The notes beneath the pieces are model-generated. The model saw only the letters and a list, made by a program, of their open reading frames with translations, did not search any database and was not told the DNA's origin. Both the position numbers and the translations under genes were made by a program. Shown here in pieces: positions 24,962 through 36,858 of a DNA stretch of 49,531 nucleotides. Within the stretch, counting starts at the first letter, position 1. Every line of letters begins with the position of its first letter. The DNA comes from Clostridia bacterium. Its GTDB lineage: Bacteria; Bacillota; Clostridia; Oscillospirales; CAG-272. The stretch spans positions 1 to 49,531 of the forward strand of contig JAFULC010000032.1 of the NCBI GenBank assembly GCA_017483305.1, written 5' to 3'.

Positions 24962-26347
24962 ATGGATTATTTAGCTGAAATAAAAGAAATATGGTCCATG
25001 GTCCAGGATAAAATGAAGCAGCAGCTCGGTACAACCGCAATGAATCTGTGGTTTGGAGATATCGAGATCATTTCATTTTCCAATTATACCCTGACTCTGA
25101 TGACGAGCACAGAATTCAAAATGCAGATAATCAATGAAAAATATCTCTCTCAGCTCGAGGATATTTTCAAGGATCTGATGGGATTCTCTATCAATATCGT
25201 GGTCGTATCGAAAAATCCTTCCGTTAACGTTGATAAAATAAAAAATCAGATCTCGAGCGAGGATATCGTTCCCGAAAGGGAGGAGAGCACAGATCACAGT
25301 GAGACTCCTACCGTTTTGGGATCAACAATGCCGACGGTAAACTTTGAATACACGTTTGATAACTTTATTGTCGGAAGCTCGAATAAATTTGCTCACGCTG
25401 CCTGTATTGCGGTGGCGGACAAGCCTGCGCAGGATTATAACCCCTTGTTTATCTACGGACCCAGCGGACTTGGAAAAACTCACCTGCTTTATGCAGTCAC
25501 CAACGAGATAAAGACTAAAAATCCTTTCGCTAATATTATCTATATCAAGGGTGAGGATTTTACCAATCAGATGATCGAAAGCCTTGCCAAGAAATCTATG
25601 GCAAAGTTCAGAGACAAATACCGCACCTGCGACGTTTTGCTTATAGACGATATTCAGTTTATTGCGGGTAAGGAATCGACTCAGGAGGAGTTCTTCCACA
25701 CCTTCAACGCTCTGTACGAAGAAGGTAAGCAGATAATCCTCACCTCCGACCGTCCTCCCAAGGATATCAAGACCCTTGAGGATCGACTTAAGACAAGATT
25801 TGAGTGGGGTCTTATCGCGGATATTCAGCCGCCTGATCTTGAGCTTCGTATAGCGATATTTAAAAATAAGATATCTCAGGCAGGCATAACAATCTCGGAT
25901 GATATCATTACTTATCTTGCCGAGAATCTGAGATCTCACATAAGACAGATTGAGGGAGCGGTCAAAAAGCTCGTAGCGATCAAATTCTTGTCAGGAAGCG
26001 AGATCACGATGGATATTGCAAAGAACTGCATGACAGAGCTTCTCGGCGGTGCAGAGCCCGTAAACGTGACCGTGGACAAGATATTCTCTGCAATAGAGAA
26101 AAAATACGACGTCGGAAAGACAGAGCTTATTGGAAAGTCGAGAGTCAAGGACGTTGCGCAGGCAAGACACGTTGCTATATATCTTGTAAGAACCATCACG
26201 GAAATGTCACTTCCCAACATTGGAAAGCTTTTCAACAGAGATCATTCGACGGTTATTTCATCGATCGATACTATTGAAAAGAAGATTTCCTCCTCTCCTG
26301 CGATCGAGATCGAAATTAACGAGCTTATTAAGGAAATTAAGGAATAA
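24962..26347 (+). CDS. dnaA: Chromosomal replication initiator DnaA
   Basis: DnaA binds origin boxes and opens the duplex. The 461-residue protein has domain I (IWSMVQDKMKQQLGTTAMNLWF, residues about 10-31), a variable domain II rich in Glu/Ser near 100-120, the AAA+ domain III with Walker A FIYGPSGLGKTHLL near 160-173 and Walker B VLLIDDIQFIAGKESTQEEFF near 222-242, and domain IV whose DNA-binding signature FNRDHSTVISSIDTIEKK lies near 423-440. The ATG follows GAAAGGA. The gene has its own promoter. Neighbouring dnaN, recF and gyrase genes confirm the classical initiation cluster. Confidence 0.99.
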   Translation: MDYLAEIKEIWSMVQDKMKQQLGTTAMNLWFGDIEIISFSNYTLTLMTSTEFKMQIINEKYLSQLEDIFKDLMGFSINIVVVSKNPSVNVDKIKNQISSEDIVPEREESTDHSETPTVLGSTMPTVNFEYTFDNFIVGSSNKFAHAACIAVADKPAQDYNPLFIYGPSGLGKTHLLYAVTNEIKTKNPFANIIYIKGEDFTNQMIESLAKKSMAKFRDKYRTCDVLLIDDIQFIAGKESTQEEFFHTFNALYEEGKQIILTSDRPPKDIKTLEDRLKTRFEWGLIADIQPPDLELRIAIFKNKISQAGITISDDIITYLAENLRSHIRQIEGAVKKLVAIKFLSGSEITMDIAKNCMTELLGGAEPVNVTVDKIFSAIEKKYDVGKTELIGKSRVKDVAQARHVAIYLVRTITEMSLPNIGKLFNRDHSTVISSIDTIEKKISSSPAIEIEINELIKEIKE

Positions 26348-26756
26348 AGACTATATCAACAGCTTTTGAACAGTCAGGTATGATTTATAACAAATAGGCT
26401 TTGTTTGTTTTCAACATTTCAACAGTTTACAGAAATTGTTGAAAACTGAATTTTATTGTATTTTTAATGATTTTTGAGAACATTTCTGATAAAAAAGAAA
26501 TTTTTCAGATAAGATTCGGATAAAAGCCAAATATTTTCCGACATTTTCAGTAAATTTTATACATAAAGCTGTTGGTTTAAACTATTTATAGGGAAAGAGA
26601 AAAGTAGTGTTTTCCACATTTTAGCAGCCCTTACTTCTAATACTACTAAATTATTATATCATTCTTTCGGTATATCAGTATTTCGTTATCTTTGCGCGAG
26701 ACCGAAAGGAAGGCTAAATAAAAGAGTCGCCAAACAGGCGGCAGATTGGAGAAAAA
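26348..26756 (+). other. dnaA-dnaN intergenic region with DnaA-box-like 9-mers; candidate origin element
   Basis: No gene is present in these 409 bases. DnaA-box-like sequences are TTTTCAACA (26408-26416), ATTTCAACA (26416-26424), reverse TGTTGAAAA (26437-26445) and TTTTCCACA (26610-26618). The rest is AT-rich. In many Firmicutes the dnaA-dnaN gap forms part of oriC, so this is a candidate origin or DnaA autoregulatory region. Confidence 0.55.
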
Positions 26757-27905
26757 ATGAAAATAGTTTTCAACAGACAGGAAATAAGTAATAAGATTGC
26801 TCCGCTTATGAGCGTTGTATCGGGAAAAAGCACACTCACCGCAGTTGAGGGTATTCTGATCGAGGCAAACTCGCCCGATTGCTGCACACTTACCGCATTT
26901 GATCTTGAAAAGGGAATTAAGATCACGGTTGATGCGGACGTTATAGAGCAGGGCTCTTACATTATTAATGCGCAGAAGTTCAATCAGACACTCAGAGTTA
27001 TGAACGGTGAGGAGATCACTCTTACGGTCGATAACAAGCTTGGTGTTGTTTTCGAGTGCGGAAAATCGTCTCACAGAACCGGAGCGCTTAAGGCGGAGGA
27101 ATTCCCCGAGATCCCCGACCTTCAGTCTGAAAAGGGATTTATAGTCAATCAGGCACAGTTCAAGAAGATGCTTTCGAAGGTATCCTACGCGATGGGTGTT
27201 AACGAGCCCAGACCCGTGCTCAACGGTTGCTTCATCAAGACCGAGGAGGGCAAGATAAACGTTGTTGCCTGCGACGGCTTTAAGCTTGCGGTATGCTCTG
27301 CCGAGTCCGAGCTTAAGAAGCTTGAAAACTCTGAAAGAGGCGTTGAATTCTCCTTCATCGTTCCCGTTAAGTCGGTAAACGAGATCGTAAAGCTTCTTTC
27401 CGACGACGAGGAGGACACGGTCACCGTTTATATGAGCCATAAGAATATGGTCATTGCGTTTGAGGGCTTGACCTTCTTTACCCGCCTTATCGTAGGTGAG
27501 TTTGTTGATTACAACAGAATTATCATTAAGAATCATAAGATCGAGGTCAAGGCATCGAAGCAGGAGCTTCTTGCCGCTCTTGAAAAGGCTTCTCTTATCA
27601 CTGAGGAGAGAATTGCGGGAAGCGTCCGCTCTCACGTAAGAGTTGAGGTCTGTGAGGATATTCTTAAGGTATCCGCAGTTTCCTCCGCGGGAAGCATTTA
27701 TGACGAGTTTAACGTAGAGCACAGCGGCGACGATATTTCAATCGCCTTCAACAACAGATTCCTTATAGACAGTGTAAGAGCCTGCAGAAGCGAAACGATA
27801 AAGCTCTCTATGTCCTCTCCTCTTATGGGAATTAACGTTGAGCCCTGCGATGATGAAGCAGGAAGTGAGCTCTTCATGCTTCTCCCTGTAAGAACAAGAG
27901 ATTAA
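26757..27905 (+). CDS. dnaN: DNA polymerase III beta sliding clamp
   Basis: The clamp encircles DNA and tethers polymerase III and repair factors. At 382 residues it is slightly longer than most but has the three-domain clamp fold; visible are MKIVFNRQEISNKIAPLMSV (1-20), GVVFECGKSSHRTGALKAEEFPEIPDL near 97-123, MLSKVSYAMGVNEPRPVLNGCFIK near 136-159, and the end SSPLMGINVEPCDDEAGSELFMLLPVRTRD with the MLLPVR signature of the clamp. GGAG precedes the ATG. The S4-domain gene often found between dnaN and recF is missing. Confidence 0.97.
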   Translation: MKIVFNRQEISNKIAPLMSVVSGKSTLTAVEGILIEANSPDCCTLTAFDLEKGIKITVDADVIEQGSYIINAQKFNQTLRVMNGEEITLTVDNKLGVVFECGKSSHRTGALKAEEFPEIPDLQSEKGFIVNQAQFKKMLSKVSYAMGVNEPRPVLNGCFIKTEEGKINVVACDGFKLAVCSAESELKKLENSERGVEFSFIVPVKSVNEIVKLLSDDEEDTVTVYMSHKNMVIAFEGLTFFTRLIVGEFVDYNRIIIKNHKIEVKASKQELLAALEKASLITEERIAGSVRSHVRVEVCEDILKVSAVSSAGSIYDEFNVEHSGDDISIAFNNRFLIDSVRACRSETIKLSMSSPLMGINVEPCDDEAGSELFMLLPVRTRD

Positions 27906-27927
27906 TTATCTACACGAAAGGGTATAA

Positions 27928-29034
27928 ATGTTCTGCCGAAATATTTACATTGAAAATTTCAGAAATATAGCCTTGGCAGACGTTGATTTTTGCGAGGGGA
28001 CTAACGTACTTATCGGAGAGAATGCCCAGGGAAAGACAAATCTGCTTGAAGCTATATATATGACCGCTCTCGGAAAGAGCTTCCGTCAGGGCACGGATAA
28101 GGACGTTATCAGATTTGGCGAGGAATACTGCTTTATTAAAAACAGCTATACCGACAGCATACGCGATATGGAAATATCGATGAGAGTGTTCTCTGATAGG
28201 CGTGCTAAAAGGGTAGAGCAGAATAAGGTTAAGGTAGCACGTACGTCAGAGATGGTGGGCTGCTTCAAGGTAGTTTTGTTCTGTCCCGAGCACTTGTCTA
28301 TCATAAAGGACGGCCCGTCAATGAGAAGAAATTTTCTTGACGTTGCAATATCGCAGATAAGACCGCTTTATATGAGATCCCTGCAGAAATATGCTACGAT
28401 ACTCAAGGAAAGAAACGCCTTGATACGAGATGCTGAGGAAAACAGAGCTTCGTTTGATTCAACGGTCGATCTTTATTCCGAGCAGCTTGCGAATGAGGCT
28501 GCGCTTATCACTCTTTACCGTGTCAAATATATTCAAAAGCTCAAAAAGTACGTCTCAGAGTGCTTTTTAGAGATGACGGGAGACAGGGAGCTGCCAGAGA
28601 TCGAATATATTTCGTCCTGCAAGCTGTCCGAGGAGGATTGCTTTGATATAGAGCGTTGCAGGAGTGCCTACAGAGAGCTTTATTTAAGTCACCATGACCG
28701 AGAAATCGGCGCAGGATCGACTTTGTGGGGAATTCACAAGGACGATATGGAGATCAGCTTAAACGGCAACAGAGCGCGAATTTTTGCCTCTCAGGGTCAG
28801 CAAAGGTCACTTTCACTTGCCTTGAAGCTTGCCGAGGGTGAGATAATCAAGGACGAATGCGGAGGAGATTATCCTGTGTTCCTGTTTGACGACGTTTTGT
28901 CCGAGCTTGACAGCGGCAGGCGAGAGTATCTCTTATCGAATCTTCACGGCAAGCAGGTAATATTGACCTGCTGCGAGAAAAACGATATAAGGGCTGACAA
29001 GATAATAGGGGTCAGTAACGGAATATTTACCTGA
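27928..29034 (+). CDS. recF: DNA replication and repair protein RecF
   Basis: RecF is an SMC-like ATPase that helps load RecA at gapped DNA. The 368-residue product starts with IYIENFRNIALADVDF and Walker A LIGENAQGKTNLLEAIYMTALGKSFR near residues 31-56. The signature region ASQGQQRSLSLALKLAEGEII is near 287-307 and Walker B PVFLFDDVLSELDSGRREYL near 319-338. It lies 22 bases behind dnaN, in the usual order before remB and gyrB. Confidence 0.97.
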   Translation: MFCRNIYIENFRNIALADVDFCEGTNVLIGENAQGKTNLLEAIYMTALGKSFRQGTDKDVIRFGEEYCFIKNSYTDSIRDMEISMRVFSDRRAKRVEQNKVKVARTSEMVGCFKVVLFCPEHLSIIKDGPSMRRNFLDVAISQIRPLYMRSLQKYATILKERNALIRDAEENRASFDSTVDLYSEQLANEAALITLYRVKYIQKLKKYVSECFLEMTGDRELPEIEYISSCKLSEEDCFDIERCRSAYRELYLSHHDREIGAGSTLWGIHKDDMEISLNGNRARIFASQGQQRSLSLALKLAEGEIIKDECGGDYPVFLFDDVLSELDSGRREYLLSNLHGKQVILTCCEKNDIRADKIIGVSNGIFT

Positions 29035-29045
29035 TCGGAGAATTT

Positions 29046-29300
29046 ATGTATCTGCACGTAGGAAATAACAAAAATATACGCGAAAAGGATATAATCGGCA
29101 TATTCGATATGGATATGTGCACGGTTTCATCCATAACGAAAAAATTTCTCACAGACGCGCAAAGAAACGGTCTTGTGGTGTCGGCAAAGGATGAGATTCC
29201 CAAGTCGTTTATTCTGTACAGAGAAAACGGAAAATATATGATCTGCTTTTCGCAGATCTCAACCTCGGCTCTTTTAGGAAGAACCGAAAGCAATTTATAA
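29046..29300 (+). CDS. remB: RemB/DUF370-family small regulator
   Basis: An 84-residue protein beginning YLHVGNNKNIREKDIIGIFDMD, the DUF370 signature (RemB/YaaB), which in Bacillus regulates extracellular matrix genes as a DNA-binding partner of RemA. TDAQRNGLVVSAKDEIPKSFIL fits the family middle. The gene sits between recF and gyrB, its conserved place. The spacing of 11 bases after recF argues for one transcript. Its targets here are unknown. Confidence 0.9.
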   Translation: MYLHVGNNKNIREKDIIGIFDMDMCTVSSITKKFLTDAQRNGLVVSAKDEIPKSFILYRENGKYMICFSQISTSALLGRTESNL

Positions 29301-29319
29301 GCAATTACAAATTTTTTAG

Positions 29320-31305
<1,986 letters not shown>

Positions 31306-31592
31306 TAAAGTTTTCAACAGCTTTGAATTTTTAACTCATTTTTGTGTTGAAAAAATGTGAGAATTTTTGTATAAACATATTTTTCCACAAATCAGGGTAA
31401 TATTGTTAAATATTGGCAAGATTGGTACGGTTTTCTTTATCTGTAAAGGAAAATAAATTAATTGAAGTATTAATTTAGTAGGCTTAAAACATATTATCCG
31501 TAAAAGTTATAAACAATAAAAAAGTTTTCCACAGAGTGTTGAAAACGGTGTTGAAAACTCTGTGTGAAAAGTTTGGAGAGCGATTCACTGAT
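31306..31592 (+). other. gyrB-mreC intergenic region with a dense DnaA-box-like cluster
   Basis: Six 9-mers fall in about 250 bases: TTTTCAACA (31311-31319), TGTTGAAAA (31345-31353), TTTTCCACA (31381-31389), TTTTCCACA (31525-31533), TGTTGAAAA (31537-31545) and TGTTGAAAA (31549-31557), both orientations represented, with very AT-rich sequence between. The last boxes fall just before the mreC start chosen here. No gene is otherwise seen. Confidence 0.55.
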
Positions 31593-32432
31593 ATGAAATT
31601 TTTTAAAAATAAATTTTTCATCATCGTTATGTCGTTAGCACTGTTTATCGTGATATTTACGGCGACTCTCTCTGCGATGGGTCAGACCGGACCGATAAAT
31701 AATACTCTCAACGTTCTGGCAACTCCGTTCAGATACGCCGGATTGAAGATAGGTGAGGCTTTTGATGGCTTTTCAAGATATTTTAGCTCTATTGACGAGC
31801 TTGACAAGGAAAATCAAAGTCTTATCGATGAGATAGAGAGGCTTGAAGGTGAGCTTGCGGATTCTCAGGCGATAAAGGAAGAAAATGAAAGATTGCGAGA
31901 GTATATTGAGTTCAAAAAGACCTATCCCGATCTTGCATTGACAGAGGCTTTGATAATCGGGTCGGAATCTGAAAACCACAGCACTATCTTTACTCTCAAC
32001 AAGGGGCGCGGAGACGGAATAAGGGTTGGCATGCCTGTCGTTGTCTCAAGCGGAGTCGTAGGGTCTGTTTGTGAGGTTGGCTCTACTTGGTGTAAAGTAA
32101 GAGTTATTACCGAGGCATCGTCGTCTATCGGAGCGTACGTTTCCCGAAGCGGCGAGATAGGCTTGATAGAAGGAGATATCTCACTCAAGGACACGGGAGA
32201 GTGCGTTTTCAATTATCTTTCCGCAGATGCTGATATAAAGGTCGGAGATCTGATATATACAAGCGGACTTGGAAGCACTTACCCAAGGGGCTTGCTTATA
32301 GGAGAGGTTATTTCGGTTGAGGTAGACGGATATCTGCGTACGAAGGTGGCTTACGTCAAATGTGCGGTCAGCTTTGAGTCCTTGACCTACGTTATGATAG
32401 TTACCGATTACGACATATACGTTGAAGAATGA
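31593..32432 (+). CDS. mreC: Rod shape-determining protein MreC
   Basis: MreC is a bitopic membrane protein that activates the elongasome. The 279-residue product has an N-terminal signal anchor (about residues 7-28), a coiled coil (about 55-100, ELDKENQSLIDEIERLEGEL), and paired beta-barrel domains with GRGDGIRVGMPVVVSSGVVGSV near 134-155 and VGDLIYTSGLGSTYPRGLLIGEV near 217-239. I prefer ATG 31593 (GGAGAG 13 bases upstream) over an upstream in-frame GTG at 31536, because the latter runs through DnaA-box-like sequence and adds a non-family prefix. Confidence 0.93.
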   Translation: MKFFKNKFFIIVMSLALFIVIFTATLSAMGQTGPINNTLNVLATPFRYAGLKIGEAFDGFSRYFSSIDELDKENQSLIDEIERLEGELADSQAIKEENERLREYIEFKKTYPDLALTEALIIGSESENHSTIFTLNKGRGDGIRVGMPVVVSSGVVGSVCEVGSTWCKVRVITEASSSIGAYVSRSGEIGLIEGDISLKDTGECVFNYLSADADIKVGDLIYTSGLGSTYPRGLLIGEVISVEVDGYLRTKVAYVKCAVSFESLTYVMIVTDYDIYVEE

Positions 32433-32453
32433 TCTTCGATTGCGGAGGTTGTC

Positions 32454-33008
32454 ATGGCGAGACTTAAGAGCAGCGAGGATTTTAATTTAAAAGGTGCAAT
32501 TATTTATTCGGCCGTTTTTTTGGTGCTGATATTTCTTCTAACGGTGCTTCAGACCACGTGTCTTTCACTGATAGGCGTAACGCCTGCTTTGACCTTTGCG
32601 GTCGTTTGTGCCATAGGTTTTATTTTAGGTAAAAAAGCCGGTGCTGTGGCAGGTATTTACGCAGGAGCACTTATGATCATTCTCGGAGGGGTAGGCGCTT
32701 CGCTTTCTCCTGTGCTGTATGCCTTTTGCGGATATTTGTGCGGAGCGTTTGTTGGTTGGTTTTTATCGAAAAATCTACCGTCGTTTATAATCTACTCTGC
32801 TATCGCAGGCGTTTTACTTGAAATATCTACCGTTATATATTACGGCTTATTTTCGGAGAGCTTTTTACTCTGGCAGCTTACATTTAAGCTGCTCATACCT
32901 GAGTATTTCGCATTTCTTTTGTGCGTGATACCCGCGTATGCCTTAGTATTTGGAATTTACACGTTATTCAAAGGAAAGGACAAACGAAAAAGACGAAATT
33001 TTAATTAA
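32454..33008 (+). CDS. mreD: Rod shape-determining protein MreD
   Basis: A 184-residue protein with about five membrane helices that fits MreD, the integral membrane partner of Mre[24 protein letters not shown] near residues 15-37 and the short polar stretches between helices match the family, and its place 21 bases behind mreC is diagnostic. Basic C-terminus ([11 protein letters not shown]). GGAGG lies before ATG 32454. MreD sequences diverge, so the call relies on size, topology and neighbour. Confidence 0.9.
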   Translation: MARLKSSEDFNLKGAIIYSAVFLVLIFLLTVLQTTCLSLIGVTPALTFAVVCAIGFILGKKAGAVAGIYAGALMIILGGVGASLSPVLYAFCGYLCGAFVGWFLSKNLPSFIIYSAIAGVLLEISTVIYYGLFSESFLLWQLTFKLLIPEYFAFLLCVIPAYALVFGIYTLFKGKDKRKRRNFN

Positions 33009-33052
33009 TTCTGATTAAAAATTGCTTTTTCGCGAAGAAAGGAATTTGTTCA

Positions 33053-35626
33053 ATGGCAATCGATAAGAACAAGCACGACAACGACGTTTACTTATTTGAA
33101 AATCAGAAGATCGTCGACATTAATATGGAGAAAGAGGTCAAAAAGTCCTTTATCGAGTATTCTATGTCGGTAATTATGTCGAGAGCTCTGCCTGACGTAA
33201 GAGACGGTATGAAGCCCGGACAGAGACGAGTTATCTACGCGATGTACGAGGATCATCTGACTCACGATAAGCCCTTCCGTAAATCAGCTACCACTGTCGG
33301 TAACGTTCTTGGACGCTACCATCCTCACGGAGACAGCTCGGTATACGGAACTATGGTACGTATGGCGCAGCCCTTCTCGCTCCGCTATCCGCTTGTTGAG
33401 GGACACGGAAACTTCGGCTCTGTGGACGGAGACCCGCCTGCAGCATACCGTTACACCGAGGCGAGACTTGACAAGATCGCAGACGAGATGACTCGCGATA
33501 TTGAAAAGAACGTTGTAGATCTCGTTCCTAACTTTGATAACAGACTGCGCGAGCCTGCCGTATTGCCCTCACGTTTTCCTAACTTTCTCGTAAACGGAAG
33601 TGTCGGTATTGCGGTTGGTATGGCTACCAACGTGCCTCCTCACAATCTCGGAGAGGTTATCGACGGTACTATTTACAGAATGGAAAATCCCGATTGCTCT
33701 ATCCTTGATCTTATGGAATTTATCAAGGGTCCCGATTTTCCGACCTATGCAACCATACACGGTACTACCGGAATTATGGATGCTTATACCACGGGTAAGG
33801 GCCGCATATACGTAAGAGCAAAGGCGGAGATAGACGAGGAGCACAACAGAATAGTTATTACCGAGATTCCTTATATGGTCAACAAGAGCTTGCTTGTTGG
33901 CTCTATTGCAGAGCTTTATAAGGAAAAGAGAATAGACGGTATTACTGCGCTTCGAGATGAATCCGACAGAAGCGGTATGAGAGTTGTAGTTGAATATCGC
34001 CGTGATGCTAACGGTCAGGTCATACTCAATCAGCTCTACAAGTATACTCAGCTTCAGGACACCTGCTCGGTCAACTTCCTTGCAGTCGTCGGTCAGGAGC
34101 CTAAGATACTTAATCTTGCGCAGATACTTGACTATTATATTGATCATCAGAAGTCTGTAATCAGAAGAAGGACTGAGTTCGATCTTGAAAAGGCAAAGGC
34201 GAGAGCTCATATTTATGAGGGCTACAAGATCGCTCTTGACAATATCGACGAGATTGTTGAGATAATGAAGACCTCCGAGTCGATCAGCGCGTCAAAGGCA
34301 ACATTGATGGAGAGATTCGGTCTTACCGATATTCAGGCTCAGGCTATCGTAGAGATGACTCTCGGTCGTCTTACCGGTATGGAAAGACAGAAGATCCAGG
34401 ACGAGCTCGACAGACTTCATGCTCTTATTGCAGAGCTTGAGGGCATACTTGCGGATGATAACAAGATCAAAGAGATCATCAAAGAAGAAATGCTTGAGAT
34501 CAAGAGAAAATACGCCGACGAGCGTCGCACGAGAATCGAGCAGGCAGTCGACGATATCGATCTTGAGGATCTTATTGAAAAGCACAACTGCGTAGTTACA
34601 ATGACCCGTGCGGGTTATATCAAGCGCTTGCCCTCCGATACCTATGCAGCTCAGCACAGAGGCGGAAAGGGAATTACCGCTATGGCGACCAGAGAAGAGG
34701 ACTTTATCGAGCGTCTTGAGGTCGTATTCAGCCATTCTACGCTTCTGTTCTTTACAAATACGGGTCGCGTACAGGCTCTGCGCGCGTTCCAGATACCCGA
34801 GGCATCGAGAACGGCAAAGGGCTCGAATATCGTGAACCTTCTGTCCCTTGCAAACGGTGAAAAGGTCACGGCTATGATAAGCGTGAATGAATTTACCGAG
34901 GGCGAATATCTTACGATGGTTACAAGACAGGGTGTTATCAAAAAGACTCTGCTTTCCGAGTATGAATATCAGCGTAAGGGCGGTAAGATCGCTATTAATC
35001 TTGACGAGGGAGACGAGCTTCTGTTCGTTACCAAGACGAACGGTGAAAATGAGCTTATTCTCGCAACCAAGGAGGGTAATGCGGTCAGATTCGACGAGGG
35101 TAACGTTCGTCCTATGGGTAGAAGTGCTCGCGGTGTTCGCGGTATCAGACTTAAGGGCGACGACTATGTAGTCGGTGTAGTTAACGTCGAGGAGGGTAAG
35201 AAGCTTCTTACCGTAACCGAGAACGGATTTGGTAAGAGAACCGATTTCGATGACTTCAGACTTATGAAGAATCGCGGCGGCGGCGGTGTTATCTGTCATA
35301 ATCTTACCGAAAAGACCGGTCTGCTTGCAGGCATTATTTCGGTTGACGATGACGACGATATTATGATGATCACGGATTCGGGTATCATTATCAGAACTCC
35401 TGCAAGTGGCGTATCGATTTACTCGAGAACCGCATCGGGTGTAATTATGATGAGACTTGAGGACGGACAGAAGCTCGTTAACGTCACCAAGACGGCAAAG
35501 GAAGAGGAAAAGACCGAGGATGCAGGCTCTGAAGAAAATACCGAGGCTGTTGATACCGTGAATACCGAGGCTTCAACCGAGGATTCGGCTGAGGCTGTAA
35601 GTGATACTCAGCAGACCGAGGAGTAA
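33053..35626 (+). CDS. gyrA: DNA gyrase subunit A
   Basis: GyrA cleaves and rejoins DNA. The 857-residue protein has the winged-helix quinolone-determining region [20 protein letters not shown] near residues 87-106, with Ser at the usual position, and the catalytic tyrosine in [12 protein letters not shown] near 125-136. The C-terminal beta-pinwheel blades include the GyrA-box-like QHRGGKGI near 536-543. A Glu/Thr/Ser-rich acidic tail of about 40 residues follows the last blade, longer than most. AAAGGA is upstream of ATG 33053. A small lipoprotein gene follows 19 bases later. Confidence 0.98.
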   Translation: MAIDKNKHDNDVYLFENQKIVDINMEKEVKKSFIEYSMSVIMSRALPDVRDGMKPGQRRVIYAMYEDHLTHDKPFRKSATTVGNVLGRYHPHGDSSVYGTMVRMAQPFSLRYPLVEGHGNFGSVDGDPPAAYRYTEARLDKIADEMTRDIEKNVVDLVPNFDNRLREPAVLPSRFPNFLVNGSVGIAVGMATNVPPHNLGEVIDGTIYRMENPDCSILDLMEFIKGPDFPTYATIHGTTGIMDAYTTGKGRIYVRAKAEIDEEHNRIVITEIPYMVNKSLLVGSIAELYKEKRIDGITALRDESDRSGMRVVVEYRRDANGQVILNQLYKYTQLQDTCSVNFLAVVGQEPKILNLAQILDYYIDHQKSVIRRRTEFDLEKAKARAHIYEGYKIALDNIDEIVEIMKTSESISASKATLMERFGLTDIQAQAIVEMTLGRLTGMERQKIQDELDRLHALIAELEGILADDNKIKEIIKEEMLEIKRKYADERRTRIEQAVDDIDLEDLIEKHNCVVTMTRAGYIKRLPSDTYAAQHRGGKGITAMATREEDFIERLEVVFSHSTLLFFTNTGRVQALRAFQIPEASRTAKGSNIVNLLSLANGEKVTAMISVNEFTEGEYLTMVTRQGVIKKTLLSEYEYQRKGGKIAINLDEGDELLFVTKTNGENELILATKEGNAVRFDEGNVRPMGRSARGVRGIRLKGDDYVVGVVNVEEGKKLLTVTENGFGKRTDFDDFRLMKNRGGGGVICHNLTEKTGLLAGIISVDDDDDIMMITDSGIIIRTPASGVSIYSRTASGVIMMRLEDGQKLVNVTKTAKEEEKTEDAGSEENTEAVDTVNTEASTEDSAEAVSDTQQTEE

Positions 35627-35645
35627 TACCGGGAGCAATTTTAAA

Positions 35646-36269
35646 ATGAAGAAAAAAATAATTGTAGGTATACTGTCTCTTTTGCTTGTCATTTCGACAA
35701 CGCTTTCTATGAGCTCTTGCTCGGGAAAGGCGCCCGAAATAGATGGAGTGAGCGAAAGATTCGTGTATCTTATCGAAGAATCCAAGGAGCTGAACGTTAT
35801 ATTTTTCGGCACGGGTCTTCCCGTTTACAGACGGGATAGTGAGCTTTCCGAAAGACAGATGGTCTATTTTAACGACAAGGTTTCGGGATATAACAAGGTG
35901 ATGCTTGAAAACTCGAAGTATCTCAATGTTGAGGATATGAAGGCAGCGGCTGAGGAGATATTTTCCGACGAGTATCTGTCCGAGCTTTACGAGAGCGCTT
36001 TCGACGGTATCATGATAAGTGACACCAACGCGTACGTTCGCTTTTATGACAATACCGAGTGGCTTTATCAGAATATGAACGCGGGTGAGTTTTCACTCTC
36101 GGAGAGAATATATGATTATTCCACGATGGAGATCGTAAAGCCGTCCAATTCAAAATACGTGACTGTTTCGATAGAGAGCTATACCTTGAGCGATCCTAAA
36201 AGGAAAACTGTCAATCTTTCGTTCGTGTACGAAAACGGCAATTGGTTTTTGGATTCGCCGACATATTAA
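35646..36269 (+). CDS. Small lipoprotein of unknown function
   Basis: This 207-residue protein is not recognised. It has a lipoprotein-like signal (MKKKIIVGILSLLLVISTT) with C25 in a SMSSC context, after which an alpha-rich segment (residues 33-110) is followed by a beta-rich part ending NGNWFLDSPTY, similar in kind to small extracellular DUF4878/NTF2-like domains. The start is ATG 35646 with GGGAG ten bases upstream; the longer in-frame opening would bury the signal peptide. It is downstream of gyrA in the same direction and ends in a strong terminator. Confidence 0.7.
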   Translation: MKKKIIVGILSLLLVISTTLSMSSCSGKAPEIDGVSERFVYLIEESKELNVIFFGTGLPVYRRDSELSERQMVYFNDKVSGYNKVMLENSKYLNVEDMKAAAEEIFSDEYLSELYESAFDGIMISDTNAYVRFYDNTEWLYQNMNAGEFSLSERIYDYSTMEIVKPSNSKYVTVSIESYTLSDPKRKTVNLSFVYENGNWFLDSPTY

Positions 36270-36274
36270 ACAAC

Positions 36275-36306
36275 AAAAAAGACAGACCACAGGTCTGTCT
36301 TTTTTA
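36275..36306. terminator. Bidirectional terminator
   Basis: AAAAAAGACAGACC pairs perfectly with GGTCTGTCTTTTTT around an ACA loop, between the plus-strand lipoprotein gene and the minus-strand membrane gene. Confidence 0.92.
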
Positions 36307-36307
36307 T

Positions 36308-36847
36308 TTAATATAACGGTTCGTTGCCGTGTATTTTTTGAAGAACAGAGAAAAGCTCTTCGTCGTAGGTAACGGTTATTGAGTAGTCCTCGCCGCTGAT
36401 CCTTGCGAGAATTTCGATCTTCTGATTTGCCGCGAACTGTGTGTTGTAAATAAAGCGCTTTGTATCCTTATTTTCAGCGGTTTTCTTGCTTTCGGGAGTT
36501 ATTTTAATTATATTCGTTACGTCACGCATTTCAACGTGGCAGACCTTTACGATCTTTTTTCCTTTGTTTTCATACACAACGAAATCGTACTGCTCGGAAA
36601 GCGTGAGATTGTCGCCATCACGGCTATTTATTTGCACCGAGTAGGTATAATTACGGAGAAGATATGATGATGCTATATAAACTGCCGCAATCCATAGAAT
36701 GAGACCGAGAAGCTGCGCTAAGATCGGTATGGCTATATATCCCGCCTGAGCTAAAATCAGCAGAGCGGCTCCGCAGAAAAGGCAGAGAGCGGAGGTGACC
36801 TTCGCCGCAATATTTTTCGGGTGTATCTTTTTTTGATAGATATACAT
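36308..36847 (-). CDS. Membrane protein of unknown function
   Basis: A 179-residue protein with two adjacent transmembrane helices (about residues 15-35 and 38-60), then a cytoplasmic domain of about 115 residues. The domain alternates beta strands (YTYSVQI, YDFVVYENKGKKIVKV, YSITVTYDEELFSVLQK), a pleckstrin-like or membrane-associated fold by look. I do not recognise the family. It lies 11 bases behind cca and is expected to be co-transcribed. No separate promoter is visible. Confidence 0.6.
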   Translation of the reverse strand: MYIYQKKIHPKNIAAKVTSALCLFCGAALLILAQAGYIAIPILAQLLGLILWIAAVYIASSYLLRNYTYSVQINSRDGDNLTLSEQYDFVVYENKGKKIVKVCHVEMRDVTNIIKITPESKKTAENKDTKRFIYNTQFAANQKIEILARISGEDYSITVTYDEELFSVLQKIHGNEPLY

Positions 36848-36858
36848 TTTATTTTCCT

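Noticed and set aside
31536-31592. Upstream GTG start for mreC
   Set aside because: It would translate through DnaA-box-like sequence, has no good ribosome binding site, and adds residues not typical of MreC.
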